Part shown: positions 10,925 to 22,080 of the stretch, one piece after another | How the letters are laid out: every line of letters begins with the position of its first letter | Numbering within the stretch: position 1 is the stretch's first letter | Origin: Maniola hyperantus | Taxonomy: Eukaryota > Arthropoda > Insecta > Lepidoptera > Nymphalidae | Length of the DNA: 64,000 nucleotides | Direction: 5' to 3' | NCBI RefSeq assembly: GCF_902806685.2 | Contig: NC_048546.1 | Location: forward strand, 10,868,534 to 10,932,533 | Made by a program: the position numbers and the translations under genes | Notes under the pieces: generated by a model | Told to the model about the DNA's origin: nothing | What the model saw: the letters and a program-made list of their open reading frames with translations, nothing else | Databases searched by the model: none

Positions 10925-11715
10925 GTACCTTTTCGATAGTTATTATTTTATTCTTCTACTTATTCCAGTTATAAATCTATACAGGATTTACTGTTTAGTG
11001 CATGCCGTTATAGGTTTAGTTATTTACCAAATAATATACAGACAATAAATTACTAAAATTAGCTGTCTCCACATAAAACACGAGTATTCTGAGTTCCTTT
11101 CAAACGAGGAAGACACAATTTACACTCGTGGCTTTTTGTCTCTTTTGTTCTGAAAACATTCATACGCCCGGTCGGGGTCTATTCGATTTATTGGGTGTGA
11201 AACGATAAGTCTAATTTGGTCTTAAATGCGTTTAGTTCGGTGATTGTTGTTAGGCTCAGTTTACACTGCAGATTTTCTTTTAATTTTTGAAAAATCTTCT
11301 TTAGGCCCAACTTTGTTTATTAAATACACTAGTGATTTGTTGCAAGGTCTGCTGGCAAATGATATGCCGCCCAAAACCTAGAAAAAGATCTGAATAACTT
11401 GAGAGTAACTTGGATCATTTTTCGGACGAAAGTAAAGCGAACGTTACATCAGTCCGTATTTAAAATGGTCACCAAACAGAACATCCGCATCTAAGGTGGT
11501 TTAAACTAGGAACGAATTAGTTAGTGCTAAGTAACTACTTAGTAAAAAATATAACTATTTTTCAATTTGAATTTTTGATCATGAACCACTGAGCTATATT
11601 GCACCGACTTATTTTTCGAGTTTACCAAGCCACATAGATTAGGTAGATAATTTGGTCAAAGATAAACTAATAGGTTAAATCAAGTATTCTTAATATGTTT
11701 GGTGATATATACATA
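10925..11715. other. Unassigned DNA
   Basis: No gene, RNA or repeat boundary recognised. The base composition is ordinary AT-rich sequence. Confidence 0.4.
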
Positions 11716-11835
11716 TGCAAATTGCTATTGCGCTGGAACCATGTCTCATTACCATCGAAATGACGTCATTTTGACGTCAGCTGAAATAAAAATATACCAT
11801 CAGCTCGAAACTTCGCATTAGCAATTTGCGGGACT
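11716..11835 (+). mobile_element. MITE-3, both ends present
   Basis: Left TGCAAATTGCTATTGCGCTG and right CATTAGCAATTTGCGGGACT are inverted repeats of each other (core GCAAATTGCTA). The body has TGACGTCATTTTGACGTCAG, a pair of CRE-like palindromes that recurs in the other copies. Confidence 0.9.
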
Positions 11836-12220
11836 TAGGTATACCTACCCAGTTTCTAACCAAGGTTTACCATTACATAACTGCAGTAAATCTCATTATA
11901 ATTATACATCTGTACAACCATGCTACACCACATTCACCACATTTACATAAATATGATATTATAATGAACGTTATTTTTCAGGCATTTTCCAGACATTTCC
12001 CACACTAATAACATCAAGGATAGTGAAGAATGTGACACCTTTAGATCAAAGGCGTGTTTACGTGAAGGCGCTCTTAATTACGGCCTCTAGCGTGTAGCTT
12101 GCTGGAATTAATGCTGTAGTGTGATGTAGGGTATATTGTGTCAGTCAGTTTTCCTCTCTACCTAACATGTTTTAACTCAACACGATATAACTCAATCAAA
12201 ACTATCCGGCTTTATATAAG

Positions 12221-12366
12221 ACTAGCTGATGCCCGCGACTTCGTCCACGTGGAATTAGGTTTTTTAAATTCCCGTGGGAGCTCTTTGATTTTCTGGGATA
12301 AAAAGTCACTCTCCAGGTCTTTATCTATACCCATGCAAAAAATCACACTTTGGCATTTATAATAAG
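12221..12366 (-). mobile_element. Helitron-like repeat, body C, truncated
   Basis: Begins ACTAGCTGATGCCCGCGACT, carries the CTCTCCAGGTCTTTATCTAT block of body C, then jumps to the GCATTTATAATAAGGGTA end. The microsatellite and CACGTCAATCCGTTGC part are missing. Confidence 0.8.
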
Positions 12367-12429
12367 GGTACTGATAATATCTTTATCACATAGTATTAAA
12401 AAGTGAAATAAAAGAAAAGCACATACATG

Positions 12430-12485
12430 GATTATCATCAACCCATCGCCGGCTCACTACAAAGCACGGGTCTCATATGAGAATG
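12430..12485 (-). mobile_element. SINE-1 3' end fragment
   Basis: ATCATCAACCCATCGCCGGC followed by TCACTACAAAGCACGGGTCT is the reverse complement of the 3' end of the SINE at 50741-51054. Confidence 0.75.
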
Positions 12486-12934
12486 TTAGTAATCGATTAC
12501 TGTAAAGTTAATTCAGGTAATAAAAAATATTTGATTCACTCATTCATTCATTCTTTCAATATTTTCTTTCGTATCTACTCTAGTCTGTACCGGGGTTTAT
12601 AAAATTAGCTGGCAGGGTCTCTGTGGGTGGCATGGCAACCATCGTTTTAGAATTGAGCATTAAATTGTATAACGTGGATAATCTCCTAATGGCACTCCAG
12701 AAATGATTGAGTTATATTTTTGTTGTCACAAATGTGTTCTAAGCTTTTGAAGCTGAAATTCGTGGCTGGGGAAATTTTAATGTTATATTTCGTATGTTTT
12801 GGAGCTCATGTAAACATTAGGGTGATGTTTTTGCTACTGAAAATATATAGATACTTATTATAATAATTTCGGGTTATAATAATGTAGAGAAACAGATGAC
12901 GGGTAAATGATACAGGGTTAGAATATTTAAACAT

Positions 12935-13085
12935 TCTGCCTAACAATTGAACGTGGAATAACGGTGGAATAGTTATAAGTACTTTATTTTGTCTTTCTCT
13001 GTCATCAGTAATTTGACATTTGAAGGAAAAAGACAAAACAGAGTATTACTATTCCACCGCTATTCCACGTCTGTTTGCTAGAGGG
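12935..13085. mobile_element. Palindromic MITE, about 150 bp
   Basis: Inverted arms: AACGTGGAATAACGGTGGAATAG...TTTGTCTTTCTCT on the left and AAAAGACAAAACAGAG...CTATTCCACCGCTATTCCACGT on the right. The centre is CATCAGTAATTTGACATTTG. The arms diverge slightly. Only one copy is seen in the window. Confidence 0.85.
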
Positions 13086-13217
13086 TATTTATTTCTTTAA
13101 GCGGTGCTAGTAGGGCGCCTGATGTGGGTAGGTTAGGTTTTAAAGAGTTCTAACTGGGTCCAAAATGTCAAAAGGTGCGTAAACCCCGTGCCAATATTAT
13201 GTACCTAGTCTGTATCA

Positions 13218-13296
13218 CTACCGAAAATCAAAGAGTTCCCAAGGGAATTAAAAAAAAACTAAATCCATGCGGACGAAGTCGCGGGCATCCTCTAGT
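13218..13296 (+). mobile_element. Helitron-like repeat 3' end
   Basis: AAAATCAAAGAGTTCCCAAG through GCGGACGAAGTCGCGGGCAT to CTAGT at 13292-13296. Only the last 80 bp of a body B/C copy remain. Confidence 0.8.
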
Positions 13297-13630
13297 CTCT
13301 AATAAATACGTCAATGAACCCCCCACAATCTGCCACATATTTTTATCGCACAAACGAGCTCTGCTAAATTTATCTGTCCCTTTATCGGATAAAGCGAAAA
13401 ATTCCTACCAAAGTTGGTTCGAAGGTCGCCTCCCGTGGGATAAGTGACTTATGCGTTAGGACCCAACGTCACGGCGGGCTAACAATGTCGATTTTATAGG
13501 ATTTATCGTCACCAGCATTATTTTTTATTATTTTCACTATATTTATACGTGTAGATACCATATATGAAATTATAAACAAAATTTTCACGACTGCATTATT
13601 AAACCAATAACTAAGGAGTTTTATTAATCA

Positions 13631-13831
13631 ACTAGCTTGGACTACACACATTTCAAACCCCTATTTCACCCCTTTAGGGGTTGAATTTGTAAAAATCCTT
13701 TCTTAGCGGATGCCTACGTCATAACAGCTATCTGCATGCCAAATTTCAGCCCGATCCGTCCAGTAGTTTAAGCTGTGCGTTGATAGATCAGTCAGTCAGT
13801 CAGTCAGTCACCCTTTCGTTTTAAATATTTA
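13631..13831 (-). mobile_element. Helitron-like repeat, body A, hairpin lost
   Basis: Starts ACTAGCTTGGACTACACAC: the GCGACTTCGTCCGC hairpin is deleted, leaving ACTAGCTTGGAC. It otherwise runs normally through AATTTCAGCCCGATCCGTCC to (CAGT)n and CCCTTTCG. The missing hairpin suggests an immobile copy or a later deletion. Confidence 0.85.
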
Positions 13832-14084
13832 GAAATACAGCCCAAGCCTAGGTAGGCGTATTAGAAATGAGGTAGTGAACTTTTTGACGTCTAATCTTGT
13901 GGGTGACTGTTCATCAAAGAGTACCACTAAAATGCAGTTGACGTCAGCAGTATCAGGCGCATCGTAAAACTACATACAACTTTTGTAGACCATGTTTCGA
14001 TGGTTATTCGTAACAACACAAAGTAAGTATGTTAATTTAGAGAATGAAAGACCGGCTTAGTCCGATGGAGTGAATGAATGAAAA

Positions 14085-14530
14085 GCGAATAGAGATAATC
14101 GTTCTGTAGAGCACTCGCGACTCCAATGCCCCAAATAAATCGCTCTTCAACTGCATTCGAGTAGGTATGCAATGGAATTGCAATTGTTTCGAGCGCTCCA
14201 GTGTTAGGAGTTCGTTCGTTACATCAAGTGAAGAGTTAGTTGACTAAGTTAGTTGACCATCAGAAAGTGTACAACAGTAGTTAGTCACATCTGACTACGA
14301 TACACGTGCGAGCTCGCACAGGTATTGTTCCAAGCGCTCGTGTAGGTATTGTGTACGGATATAGCACTCACAGTAATGCAGGTAGCGCACGCGGGGTTCG
14401 CCCGGCGCGCGGGCTGTTGTGTCCGCTCCCTCGAGTCGCGCGCCCCACTGATGCCTAAAAATGCTATTGCGACACATCTTGCGGTTAACTTTAGGAACGA
14501 CTATTTAATTGGCGCGGACTGTTCCCAATT
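14085..14530. other. CpG-richer island, possible regulatory DNA
   Basis: Unlike its AT-rich surroundings this stretch has many CpGs, for example GGTTCGCCCGGCGCGCGGGC near 14395-14414 and CTCGAGTCGCGCGCCCCACT near 14431. Short open frames occur on both strands (14295-14477 minus, 14349-14543 plus) with no known domain. It could hold a promoter or 5' exon, or an old GC-rich element. The sequence gives no decisive sign. Confidence 0.3.
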
Positions 14531-14569
14531 TGATACCTACTAACAATACACACACACATTATTTTTGTG

Positions 14570-14755
14570 ATGTAAGCACAAAGTCACGGTATTTGGATTT
14601 TTTCATTTACTTGTGCTATAAGACCTACATATATCTGCCCATGATTCTAGGTCAACGGGAAGTACCCTAGATATAGGTTTTCTTGACATACACGACCAAT
14701 AAAGTGATCCTATAAGGGTTCCTTTTTTATTTTGAGGTACGGAACCCTAAGAATA
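14570..14755 (-). repeat. GGTTCCGTACC dispersed repeat
   Basis: Runs from TGTGATGTAAGCACAAAGTC through CATGATTCTAGGTCAACGGG to CCTATAAGGGTTCC and GAGGTACGGAACCCTAAG. Other copies are at 26448-26645, 55668-55812, 59288-59580 and 62880-63238. The family is common in Lepidoptera; I do not know its class. Confidence 0.8.
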
Positions 14756-15043
14756 AAATAAAAAGTCACAGCAAAATCATTTTGCACTTATTCAAACGAC
14801 AATCTTGAGCGCTGTTGTAAACATGGTCGTAACATTAAAAAGGCTATTGAAAGCGATCCCGATCGTTTGATAGTAATCGGCTTGGAAATAGGACGCGCGA
14901 GCAACCCGACGACGGTGAAATTGTTTGGAACATAACACGAGTGTAGTGCAGAAATTATGTAACTCGAGGACCGTTTTAATAACGGAGCAACTGCGTTAAG
15001 GTAGTGATACACCGGTACCGTGTACCGAGATTTTTAAAAACTA

Positions 15044-15264
15044 AATCCCGCGACTTCGTCCGTCTGGATTTAGTTTTTAAAAATCCCGTGGGAACTCTTT
15101 GTTTTTCCGGGATAAAAAGTAGCCTATGTCCTTCCCCAGGATGCAAGCTATCTCTCTACCAAATTTCGTCAAAATAGGTTGAACGGTTGAGCCGTGAAAA
15201 GCTAGCAGACAGACAGACAGACAAACAGACAGACACACTTTCGCATTTATAATATTAGTATGGA
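15044..15264 (-). mobile_element. Helitron-like repeat, body B
   Basis: AATCCCGCGACTTCGTCCG then AAAATCCCGTGGGAACTCT, GGTTGAACGGTTGAGCCGTG, (CAGA)n at about 15210-15235, ending in TTCGCATTTATAATATTAGTATGGAT. The ACTAG terminus is replaced by AAAAACTA. Confidence 0.85.
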
Positions 15265-15282
15265 TGGATATGGAAATTAGTA

Positions 15283-15346
15283 TGGTTTTTATTCAGATAC
15301 AACTAGCCCTTGACTGCAATCTCATCTGGTGGTAAGTGATGATGCA
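15283..15346 (-). mobile_element. SINE-2 3' end fragment
   Basis: TTCAGATACAACTAGCCCTT followed by GACTGCAATCTCATCTGGTG and AAGTGATGATGCA matches the reverse complement of the SINE-2 tail. Confidence 0.7.
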
Positions 15347-15873
15347 ATTTGCAAATGCAATAAATTTTTCATGAATTTCCACATAGCTGGAATTTCATTA
15401 TAATCAATTGATGGATTTTTAGCTAGTTATACAAGAACGTGCAGTGCGTAAGTGGTGGTCTAGTTCTAGCTGCGTCACGTCACTGCCACTCTTCACGTTT
15501 CTAGGCAAGCGCGCTGCATCTTAGGCTGCAGCATCATGCATATTGTAAATGTTATGTCAATGCAACTTATCACTCTCTTAATGTTTCCCAAAAAAACACA
15601 AGAGACCGGTGTATTACCCACCTTTAGAAAGTAAAACTGGGAAACACTTCGTATGTTCAATTTGTTGTAACACTAGGTAGGTATATAACGTCTTTTGTTT
15701 TGCTGTGACCTATAAAGTTAAATGCAGAAATGCGAAAATATTCCGAAATAATAACAAAAATACTACATTTCGTATTATAAAGGTCACGTTTGCATCGGCC
15801 TTCGTTGCATTTCCGTAAACAATAAATGCCTCGCAATAATTTACTCGAGACTTTACGTAAGATTTATGATAAG

Positions 15874-16122
15874 ACTAGCTGATGCCCACCACTTCATCCG
15901 CGTGGATTTAGGTTTTTAAAATCCCGTGGGAACTCTTTGATTTTCCGGGATAAAAAGTAGCCTATGTCACTCTTCAGGTCTTTAAACTACACCCATTCAA
16001 AAAATCACGTCAATCCGTTGCTCTGTTGCGACGTGATTGAAGGACAAACCAACAAACCAACAAACTAATAAACCAACAAACTACCAAACCAACAAACAAA
16101 CACACTTTCGCATTTACAATAT
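15874..16122 (-). mobile_element. Helitron-like repeat, body C, full copy
   Basis: ACTAGCTGATGCCCACCACTTC to a TTCGCATTTACAATATGGGT terminus. It includes the diagnostic AATCCGTTGCTCTGTTGCG and GACGTGATTGAAGGACAAAC blocks and a variable AACAAAC/AACCAAC microsatellite at about 16048-16105. Confidence 0.85.
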
Positions 16123-16164
16123 GGGTAGTGAAGTGATTTTAATCCATTCCATACTACTACTACT

Positions 16165-16437
16165 ATACCCTATCCGTGGGAAGAAGTTAGTATAGCGCTC
16201 TCTCTGTTACTTAATCCCATACAAATACATACAAATAATAGAGGCAAAAATCTCAGTGGGCGCTACCAATCAATCACAAATTAATATGGAAAGTCTATGT
16301 TTTCTAATTGAATTTGAAGGTTTTCAAAAACAATTTCGAATGTTTTTTGAGAACATGTTTGTGACAGGTTGGCATCTCAAAACGGTTAGCGTCCATTGAG
16401 TTTTTGAGCGAACTAACTTCTTCCCGCGGATAGGATA
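16165..16437. mobile_element. MITE with about 26-bp TIR, about 270 bp
   Basis: Left TACCCTATCCGTGGGAAGAA-GTTAGT and right ACTAACTTCTTCCCGCGGATAGGATA are inverted. The interior is AT-rich; the minus-strand frame at 16304-16531 runs out of the element and is not a gene. Single copy in the window. Confidence 0.85.
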
Positions 16438-16610
16438 CAATATCCATACAATACAATAATGGCTCATTTTTTGCGCAACGGATCAGCCTGGCTGTCCAGC
16501 GCGGAAATGCAGCCAGTATTCTTGGCACCATTCCACGCGGTCATGATTTATATAGTAATTAGATAAGGCTAGCTTTAAGTTTTATTGTAATATTTAAAAA
16601 AAAAAAAAAT

Positions 16611-16708
16611 ATCCATACTAATATTATAAATGCGAAAGTGTGTCTGTCTGCTAGGTTTTTACGGCCCATCTGTTCAAAGTGGACGAAGTCGTGAAGTCGC
16701 GGGCCTCA
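16611..16708 (+). mobile_element. Helitron-like repeat, body B, internally deleted
   Basis: CCATACTAATATTATAAATG and GCGAAAGTGTGTCTGTCTG at the left. The body is lost after GGCCCATCTGTTCAAAG, and a doubled 3' motif follows (GTGGACGAAGTCGTGAAGTCGCGGGC). Confidence 0.8.
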
Positions 16709-16772
16709 TTTATTTGATCAATTTATTTACTTGTTATAAATTATCTCTGATTTGGTACAGATATACCTATAC

Positions 16773-16933
16773 ATAGTTCACGACAGGTCGAGATGGCAAT
16801 CGGGGTAGGGACGCCGCGCACACCCGCTTAGCCCCCGCGCTAACCCGGTGCGGGATAGCGCGGGTGACGTGCGGGTGCGGGTGCGGGGTGTCCCTCCGCC
16901 TCATATCCCGATTGCCGTCCCGAGCGAACTATA
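16773..16933. mobile_element. MITE-2, full copy
   Basis: Ends ATAGTTCACGACAGGTCGAG..GGCAATCGGGGT and CATATCCCGATTGCC..CGAGCGAACTAT are inverted. Inside is a second GC-rich dyad (CCGCGCTAACCCGGTGCGGG..AGCGCGG) and GTGCGGGTGCGGGTGCGGGG. About 160 bp, with much higher GC than the flanks. Confidence 0.9.
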
Positions 16934-17522
16934 AGATTGCTTGCGTTTGTGTTTCAAAAGTTACATTGAAACGTATTAAGTTTTATACCTACTAGCCCTC
17001 ACTTTCAAAAAGCGTTAAGTAAAAAGAAACTAGCATTTTCAGTAGGTACATTCTTTCAGCTTAATTACTTTCTCTTCTTAGCTTTGCATTTAAATTTACT
17101 TTAATACAGAGTAAAATTTGTGTTCAGTGGCTCTACCGCGGTTGTTTGACAGCTACAATGTCACGATCGCAAACATTTCTGATTGGTTAATGCTCGCTCA
17201 CTATTGGCCACAATGCATTGTTGCAACAAGAATCGCACAAATTCAGCCAATCAGAACAATTGAGATTGTAATAATGATTGATGCAGGTTTTAGACAATCG
17301 CACTGCAGTACGTTACTTGAATTCTGATACTGCAAGTTTTTTTTTGTTCTTAGAGTAGGTACCTATTTACTTAAGTTATTTTTAAAAATAGACTAAATAA
17401 CGTAATATTTTTGAACATAGACTTTTTTTTAAACTTATAGACTGTGATAATATGGAATAACAACAAAAACTCAGTCACGTTATTGAAGTACCTAGTTAAC
17501 AATGAAAAAGATTTCTCATATC
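16934..17522. other. Unassigned DNA
   Basis: A 69-codon frame at 17118-17327 has no known domain. Nothing else is supported. Confidence 0.4.
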
Positions 17523-17676
17523 GATACTAATAAATGCGAAAGTGTTCTTGTGTCTGTCGGGTAGCTTTTCACGGCCCATCCGTTTATCTCGGGGATAGAC
17601 AGACTAATTTTTGTCCCGAAAAATCAAAGAGTTCCTTTGGGTTTAAAAAAATCTTAATTCACGCGAGCGTCATTTA
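17523..17676 (+). mobile_element. Helitron-like repeat, body B, degraded
   Basis: ATACTAATAAATGCGAAAGTG, GCTTTTCACGGCCCATCCG and AAATCAAAGAGTTCCTTTGG are intact. The 3' end (ATTCACGCGAGCGTCATTTAGT) has lost the perfect hairpin and reads TTAGT instead of CTAGT. Confidence 0.7.
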
Positions 17677-18227
17677 GTTTTTAAATAATAATGAAACACA
17701 GAAAATGTTTCTACCTGTGTCCGTTATAGACTTTAAAACCATCCATCCGATGTGCCCCAAAGCCCCCAAACCGGTTTCATTAGAAAGGCAATAATGCGAA
17801 GGTGGTTTGAGAAATTTAGACCAATAAAAAATGTACTAGGCAAATATTTTTTAGCGTAGTAGCACAGGCCGGGCATCCGCAAGTTTTTAATGTTTTCAGT
17901 AAGTCAAGGTAAGAAAGAACACAAACCCATTCTTCAGAAGTAATACGGAAAATTTTATTTCAACCCAGTCATTGAATTGAAAGCGCAAAATGTCAGTGCA
18001 AACAAAACCGACTCTTTGACGTGAGCCAACAATGAACTCCACTTTTGAGCAGTACAAGTACTGGGAATTAGGTCGAGGGGATTTGAATAAGTAATTTGTC
18101 GTAGATATAAGGTAAACATCAGTGAGCGAAAGGCGGGAATCGGGATGATGAGATCGACTCGGATTTAACGGGTTGCCGAACCAGTAGGTAGGTATTGGCA
18201 ATAGATGTGTGACCACACGATTAGGTA

Positions 18228-18553
18228 CATCATCATCATCAACCGAAAGACGTCCACAGCTGGACATAGGTCTCTTGTAGGGACTTCCACACGCCACGGT
18301 GTTGCGCCGCCTGAATCCAGCGGCTCCCTGCGACTCGTCTGATGTCGTCCGTCCACCTAGTGGGGGATCTTCCAACACTACGACTTCCGGTGCGAGGTCG
18401 CCATTCCAGCACCTTGGGACCCCAACGCCTATCGGTTTTACGAACTATGTGTGCCCTGCCCATTGCCACTTCAGCTTCGCAACCCGTTGAGCTATGTCGG
18501 TTACTCTAGTTCTCCTACGGATCTTCTCATTTCTGATTTGATCACGTAGAGAA
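18228..18553 (-). mobile_element. RTE-type LINE, C-terminal remnant
   Basis: On the minus strand the sequence encodes the end of a non-LTR retrotransposon polyprotein. It reads about DQIRNEKIRRRTRVTDIAQR, then a WQWAGH motif, WGPKVLEWRPRTG, GRSPTRWTDDIRRVAGSRW and a YVQLWTSFG C-terminus, followed by a (ATG)n tail at 18228-18240. One frameshift after WQWAGH (near 18450) breaks it. The RRTRVTD and RWTDDI motifs and the trinucleotide tail are what I associate with lepidopteran RTE elements. 5'-truncated, not active. Other pieces of this family lie at 21780, 29884 and 44711. Confidence 0.85.
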
Positions 18554-18609
18554 CATCACTAAGAGATAAAATCAAATCAAATCACAGTGCTATTGATTTC
18601 GTTGTGTAG

Positions 18610-18765
18610 GTGTCATCATCAGCATCGTGATCAATCCATCGAGCTCGAGTCTCCTTAGAATGAGAAAGGCTTAGGCCATAGTCCGCCACGCTGGCCCAGT
18701 GATTGGCAGCCTTCACACACCTCTGAGAACATCATGAAGAATACTGAGACACTGAGGTTTCCACG
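18610..18765 (-). mobile_element. SINE-1 fragment
   Basis: Reverse complement of the 3' two thirds of SINE-1: CATCATCAGCATCGTGATCA, GAATGAGAAAGGCTTAGGCC, CACGCTGGCCCAGTGATTGG and TTCACACACCTCTGAGAAC. The tRNA-like head is missing. Confidence 0.8.
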
Positions 18766-19133
18766 CGTTTTTTTTTTGTGTAGGCAAATGGCAAAGTAAA
18801 GTATTGTTTTTAATACTACGTGATCCGAAAAATACCTATCCTACAGCACTTAAAAAAAACTAAAACTGTCCTAAAACTGATATATTATTTGATGGTCACA
18901 ATAGCGCTCTTGGCGACTTTATAAAGGAAAAGCGCGTTACGAGAATCGAATCTTTCTCCAATTCGTCCGCTCTCACAATAAAATGCTTTTCCACTTTGCT
19001 TACATGCTGACATTACGTAGACTACCTACCTATTTTTTTGGTTTATTTTAGAAGTCTTTTCTGGACTTGTAGGGCTCTGTCACCTTGTTCGTGGGTTCGA
19101 CTTCTAGTTCTGGGTAGTTCAAATTATCTCCAT

Positions 19134-19248
19134 CAGGGGTGTTACGGATATTCGCATCCGCATCCGCAAATGCAGAACATTCGCATTAATTCAGACATCC
19201 GCATACGCATCCGCGGATGTCAAAATGTTTGCATCCGCAACAACCCTG
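19134..19248. mobile_element. hAT-like MITE, 115 bp, with 8-bp flanks
   Basis: Ends CAGGGGTGTTACGGAT and ATCCGCAACAACCCTG are inverted. The interior is built from CATCCGC units and their variants. The 8-bp flanks ATCTCCAT (19126-19133) and AACTCCAT (19249-19256) match at seven of eight bases, fitting a hAT-type target duplication. Confidence 0.85.
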
Positions 19249-19271
19249 AACTCCATACTCTATAATATTAT

Positions 19272-19475
19272 ATACCTATATAAAAGAAAAAGTTGACTCA
19301 CTAACTGACTAATCTTAAACGCACAGCTCAAACTACTGGACAGATCGGGCTGAAATTTGGCACGCAGATAGCTACATATCATGACGCAGACATCCGCTAA
19401 GAAAAATAATTGAAAATTTAACCCTTAAGGGAGTAAAATATGGGTTTGAAATGTGTAGTCCGCACGGACCAAGTT
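19272..19475 (+). mobile_element. Helitron-like repeat, body A, 3' end lost
   Basis: TATATAAAAGAAAAAGTTGA, GCACAGCTCAAACTACTGGA, ATCCGCTAAGAAAAATAATT and GTGTAGTCCGCACGGACC. The terminal hairpin is altered to CGCACGGACCAAG and no CTAGT follows. Confidence 0.8.
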
Positions 19476-19592
19476 TAAGATTTTTTTTTAGATAACATAA
19501 TTTATATTTTTTAATAAAATTGGGCCGTCTAATAAAATATCTGGCCATGGTCTGACCCATCCTGATATTTATTACGTCCTTACTCCAATTGC

Positions 19593-19631
19593 AATTGAAA
19601 GTTGCATTTAAAATAAATGCAACTTTCAATT
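19593..19631. repeat. Perfect 18-bp hairpin
   Basis: AATTGAAAGTTGCATTTA (19593-19610), loop AAA, then its exact reverse complement (19614-19631). Confidence 0.9.
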
Positions 19632-19944
19632 TTATTTTTACATGTTTACTCTACTCAATAACAGATGGCGTTAGTGGTAGCAATTCACTAAGTTCGCGAA
19701 CACTGCGAGGCGTAGCCTAATTGGATTAGGTATAATATGAGTAAACAATATAGGCTATTAAACTCCTGAATTACACCCTGTTTGCCTACGTTGTAAGGTA
19801 AAGCCAGATCATCATTTAATAAATAGGCAAACATGGCTGAGTCTGCTGTTTATTTAGGTAACTTTGGCTTTTGGCTTCTAGATACAGAATTAAGCAATAA
19901 TGTTCCGGTTTGTGTTTGAATTTAAGCTTATAATGGGAATATGA

Positions 19945-20360
19945 TCATTTAGTAGATAATATGTAAAATGTAAAGTAGCAGCATGGTAGCAAGTACTCCT
20001 GGGACTCCTTCGGCAGCGCGTTTAGCGCAACCAATGTGGGCAGTATGGGTGACCTGGCGCGCGCTACTGAGCGACTTATCGGGCTCACGAAAAACTTGCG
20101 GCAGGCGGCGGAGTTAGCTGTAATTAGTGGGTGCATAGACGCAGAAGAGCTTGTTGTGCAGTTCAGAGCAGTCGATCGGTGTCTTCCTTAGAATCTTGCA
20201 AATTGTACCAATTTGGTCGCTCCAAATTTCTCTTCGGGGTTTGAGCGAGTGGAAACCCAAGTGCCCTTGGAGAAATTTTGTAGGATACATAAATGGATAA
20301 TACCTGCGCAATTTCTTATCAGTTTTCACTATTGGTTGCGACGACAACAACAATGACAAC
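19945..20360 (-). mobile_element. LINE ORF2 C-terminal remnant
   Basis: Minus-strand translation in two frames gives a pattern typical of the extreme C-terminus of insect LINE polyproteins. Frame one has GFHSLKPRREIW followed by TICKILRKTPIDCSELHNKL. Frame two has CRKFFVSPISRSVARARSPI and LPTLVALNALPKESQEY. The two overlap near 20114-20136, so there is at least one frameshift. The pattern (FHSL..RR...IDC.EL, then F.P..RS...SPI, then a LN.LP segment) recalls CR1/Jockey-type elements; the clade is not certain. Confidence 0.65.
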
Positions 20361-20361
20361 T

Positions 20362-21700
20362 AAGTACTTACAGGATAAAGAGAATTAGCTATGCTTCGTC
20401 GTCAACTTTTCGCTCACTGAAGTGTGTATGATAACTCATCATGTATGGTAATTCGTCAAATGCATACATTAATACGAATTGATAGTGGCAATTCGATAGC
20501 CTGTCTTCGAATAAAAAACAGTGAAATAAATCAATCAGACGTTAGATATGATAGCGTAAGATCATCGGATGCACACGGCCCATTCATATTCTATTACTTC
20601 ATCGCTACCTGCTGCCGGTATCGGTTTATTAAAACGGTCACAGCCTGTCAACAAAAAGGGCCGACAAAGCGACGACGGAACGGTGGCCAGCGCGACTTTT
20701 TTACAGGAAACTGACATACAGCTCTGTAGAATTGCCAACTGAATTGCTCGATGGCTTGTTAGGATTTCTGTTGACCATCACGCCCCAACAAAGTGTTGCA
20801 TATCATGTAAAGCAGTACTTTGACATACCTACTTACGTATTTTTACGGACCCTGGTGCCTCCAAATCTTGTAGTCTAATTTACTTACTAAATAAATTATT
20901 GCCAAATATATTCGGTAAATTATAGCAAATTAGCAAGTTTGGTGTTTTGGAAGCCCTCATAAAAATTTGAGTGAAAAAGTTATCAATACGATATTTAAAA
21001 TTAAGAAAATCCTTTGAGAGTCAAGAAAAATATCATCATCATATATCATCAGTGAGGTTAGCGAGGTCAGAGATCAGCATCATAGAAACTTAGAAATGTG
21101 CGTAACCGCGGTAAAGGTAATTATGCGATAAAATGAATGCACGTGATGTTCTATGATTTTGAAACTCGTGTGTATCACATGAGGGCGCCTTGTTTCTAAA
21201 CACACCTGCTTAGAATCTTGATACTGAATTCCCAGACTTTGAAACCAGTTAGTGGGACCCCTCGCTTCCGCTACCACGTAGATTGTAAGTAAACTAAATG
21301 AAAGTACAGACGAATTCACGGTTCCGATAAATCTGGATGATAGAAGCGCGAAGAAAAAATGTTTTAGACAGCCATGCGCGCTTTTACATATTATACGTCT
21401 ATTCAATATTATGATATGGAGGAGTGAGGACTTGGAGTATGAAAAATATAGCATTTCGTCATTAATAAATAACTAATTTATTATTATTCTGAAACAGTAG
21501 ATGATTTCGAGTGAAGTGGTCTGAATAATTTGCCATAAATTTTGGTTAAGTTACCTACCACCTAAAGAAAACATCGTGAGAAAATATAAATAGTTTTAAG
21601 ATTACTAACATTAGTTGTAATCTAATGTAAATCTTTATTAAATGTAAATCTAAAAATGTAATCTAAATAGATAATTACTAGCAATGATCCCCGGGTCGAA
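20362..21700. other. Interval without a supported gene
   Basis: A 96-codon frame at 20424-20714 and a 124-codon minus-strand frame at 21080-21454 are the longest here. Neither shows a domain, a signal peptide or family resemblance. A long T-run lies at about 21707-21724. Confidence 0.4.
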
Positions 21701-21779
21701 ATCAATTTTTTTTTTTTTTTTTTTATTAAACGTCCATGCAGTGTGGTGGATTAGATTATCAGATGCGGCCCGTGTTCAG

Positions 21780-22080
21780 TAGTGCCCGAACTGGAGGAAC
21801 TGCCCGACTGAAAGGCCGCAATTCCTAGATGTACTTTACAGTACACAAAGTTCGAAGAACCGATAGATGTTTGAGGTCCCAAGGTGCTGGCATGGTGACT
21901 TCACACCGGAAAGAGCAGCGTTGGCAGACTCTTCGTCCTCACTAGGTGGACAGACGACATCTAGCTAGTCGCAGGGAACTGCCGAGTCCGTGGGCAAGTA
22001 TGGAAGTCACTACAAGAGAGCTATGTTCAGCTGTTCGGTTCACGACGACATACATCCTACTTTATGACGACGACGACCTA
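21780..22080 (+). mobile_element. RTE-type LINE remnant, degenerate
   Basis: Same family as 18228-18553 in plus orientation. Blocks matching that copy include GGTCCCAAGGTGCTGG, CACTAGGTGGACAGACGACATC and AAGTCACTACAAGAGAGCTATG. Several frame breaks; it ends in TTTATGACGACGACGACC. Confidence 0.7.

Noticed and set aside
17896..18378. 160-codon minus-strand frame
   Set aside because: It overlaps the RTE-type LINE remnant in a different frame; the LINE frame explains the conserved residues.
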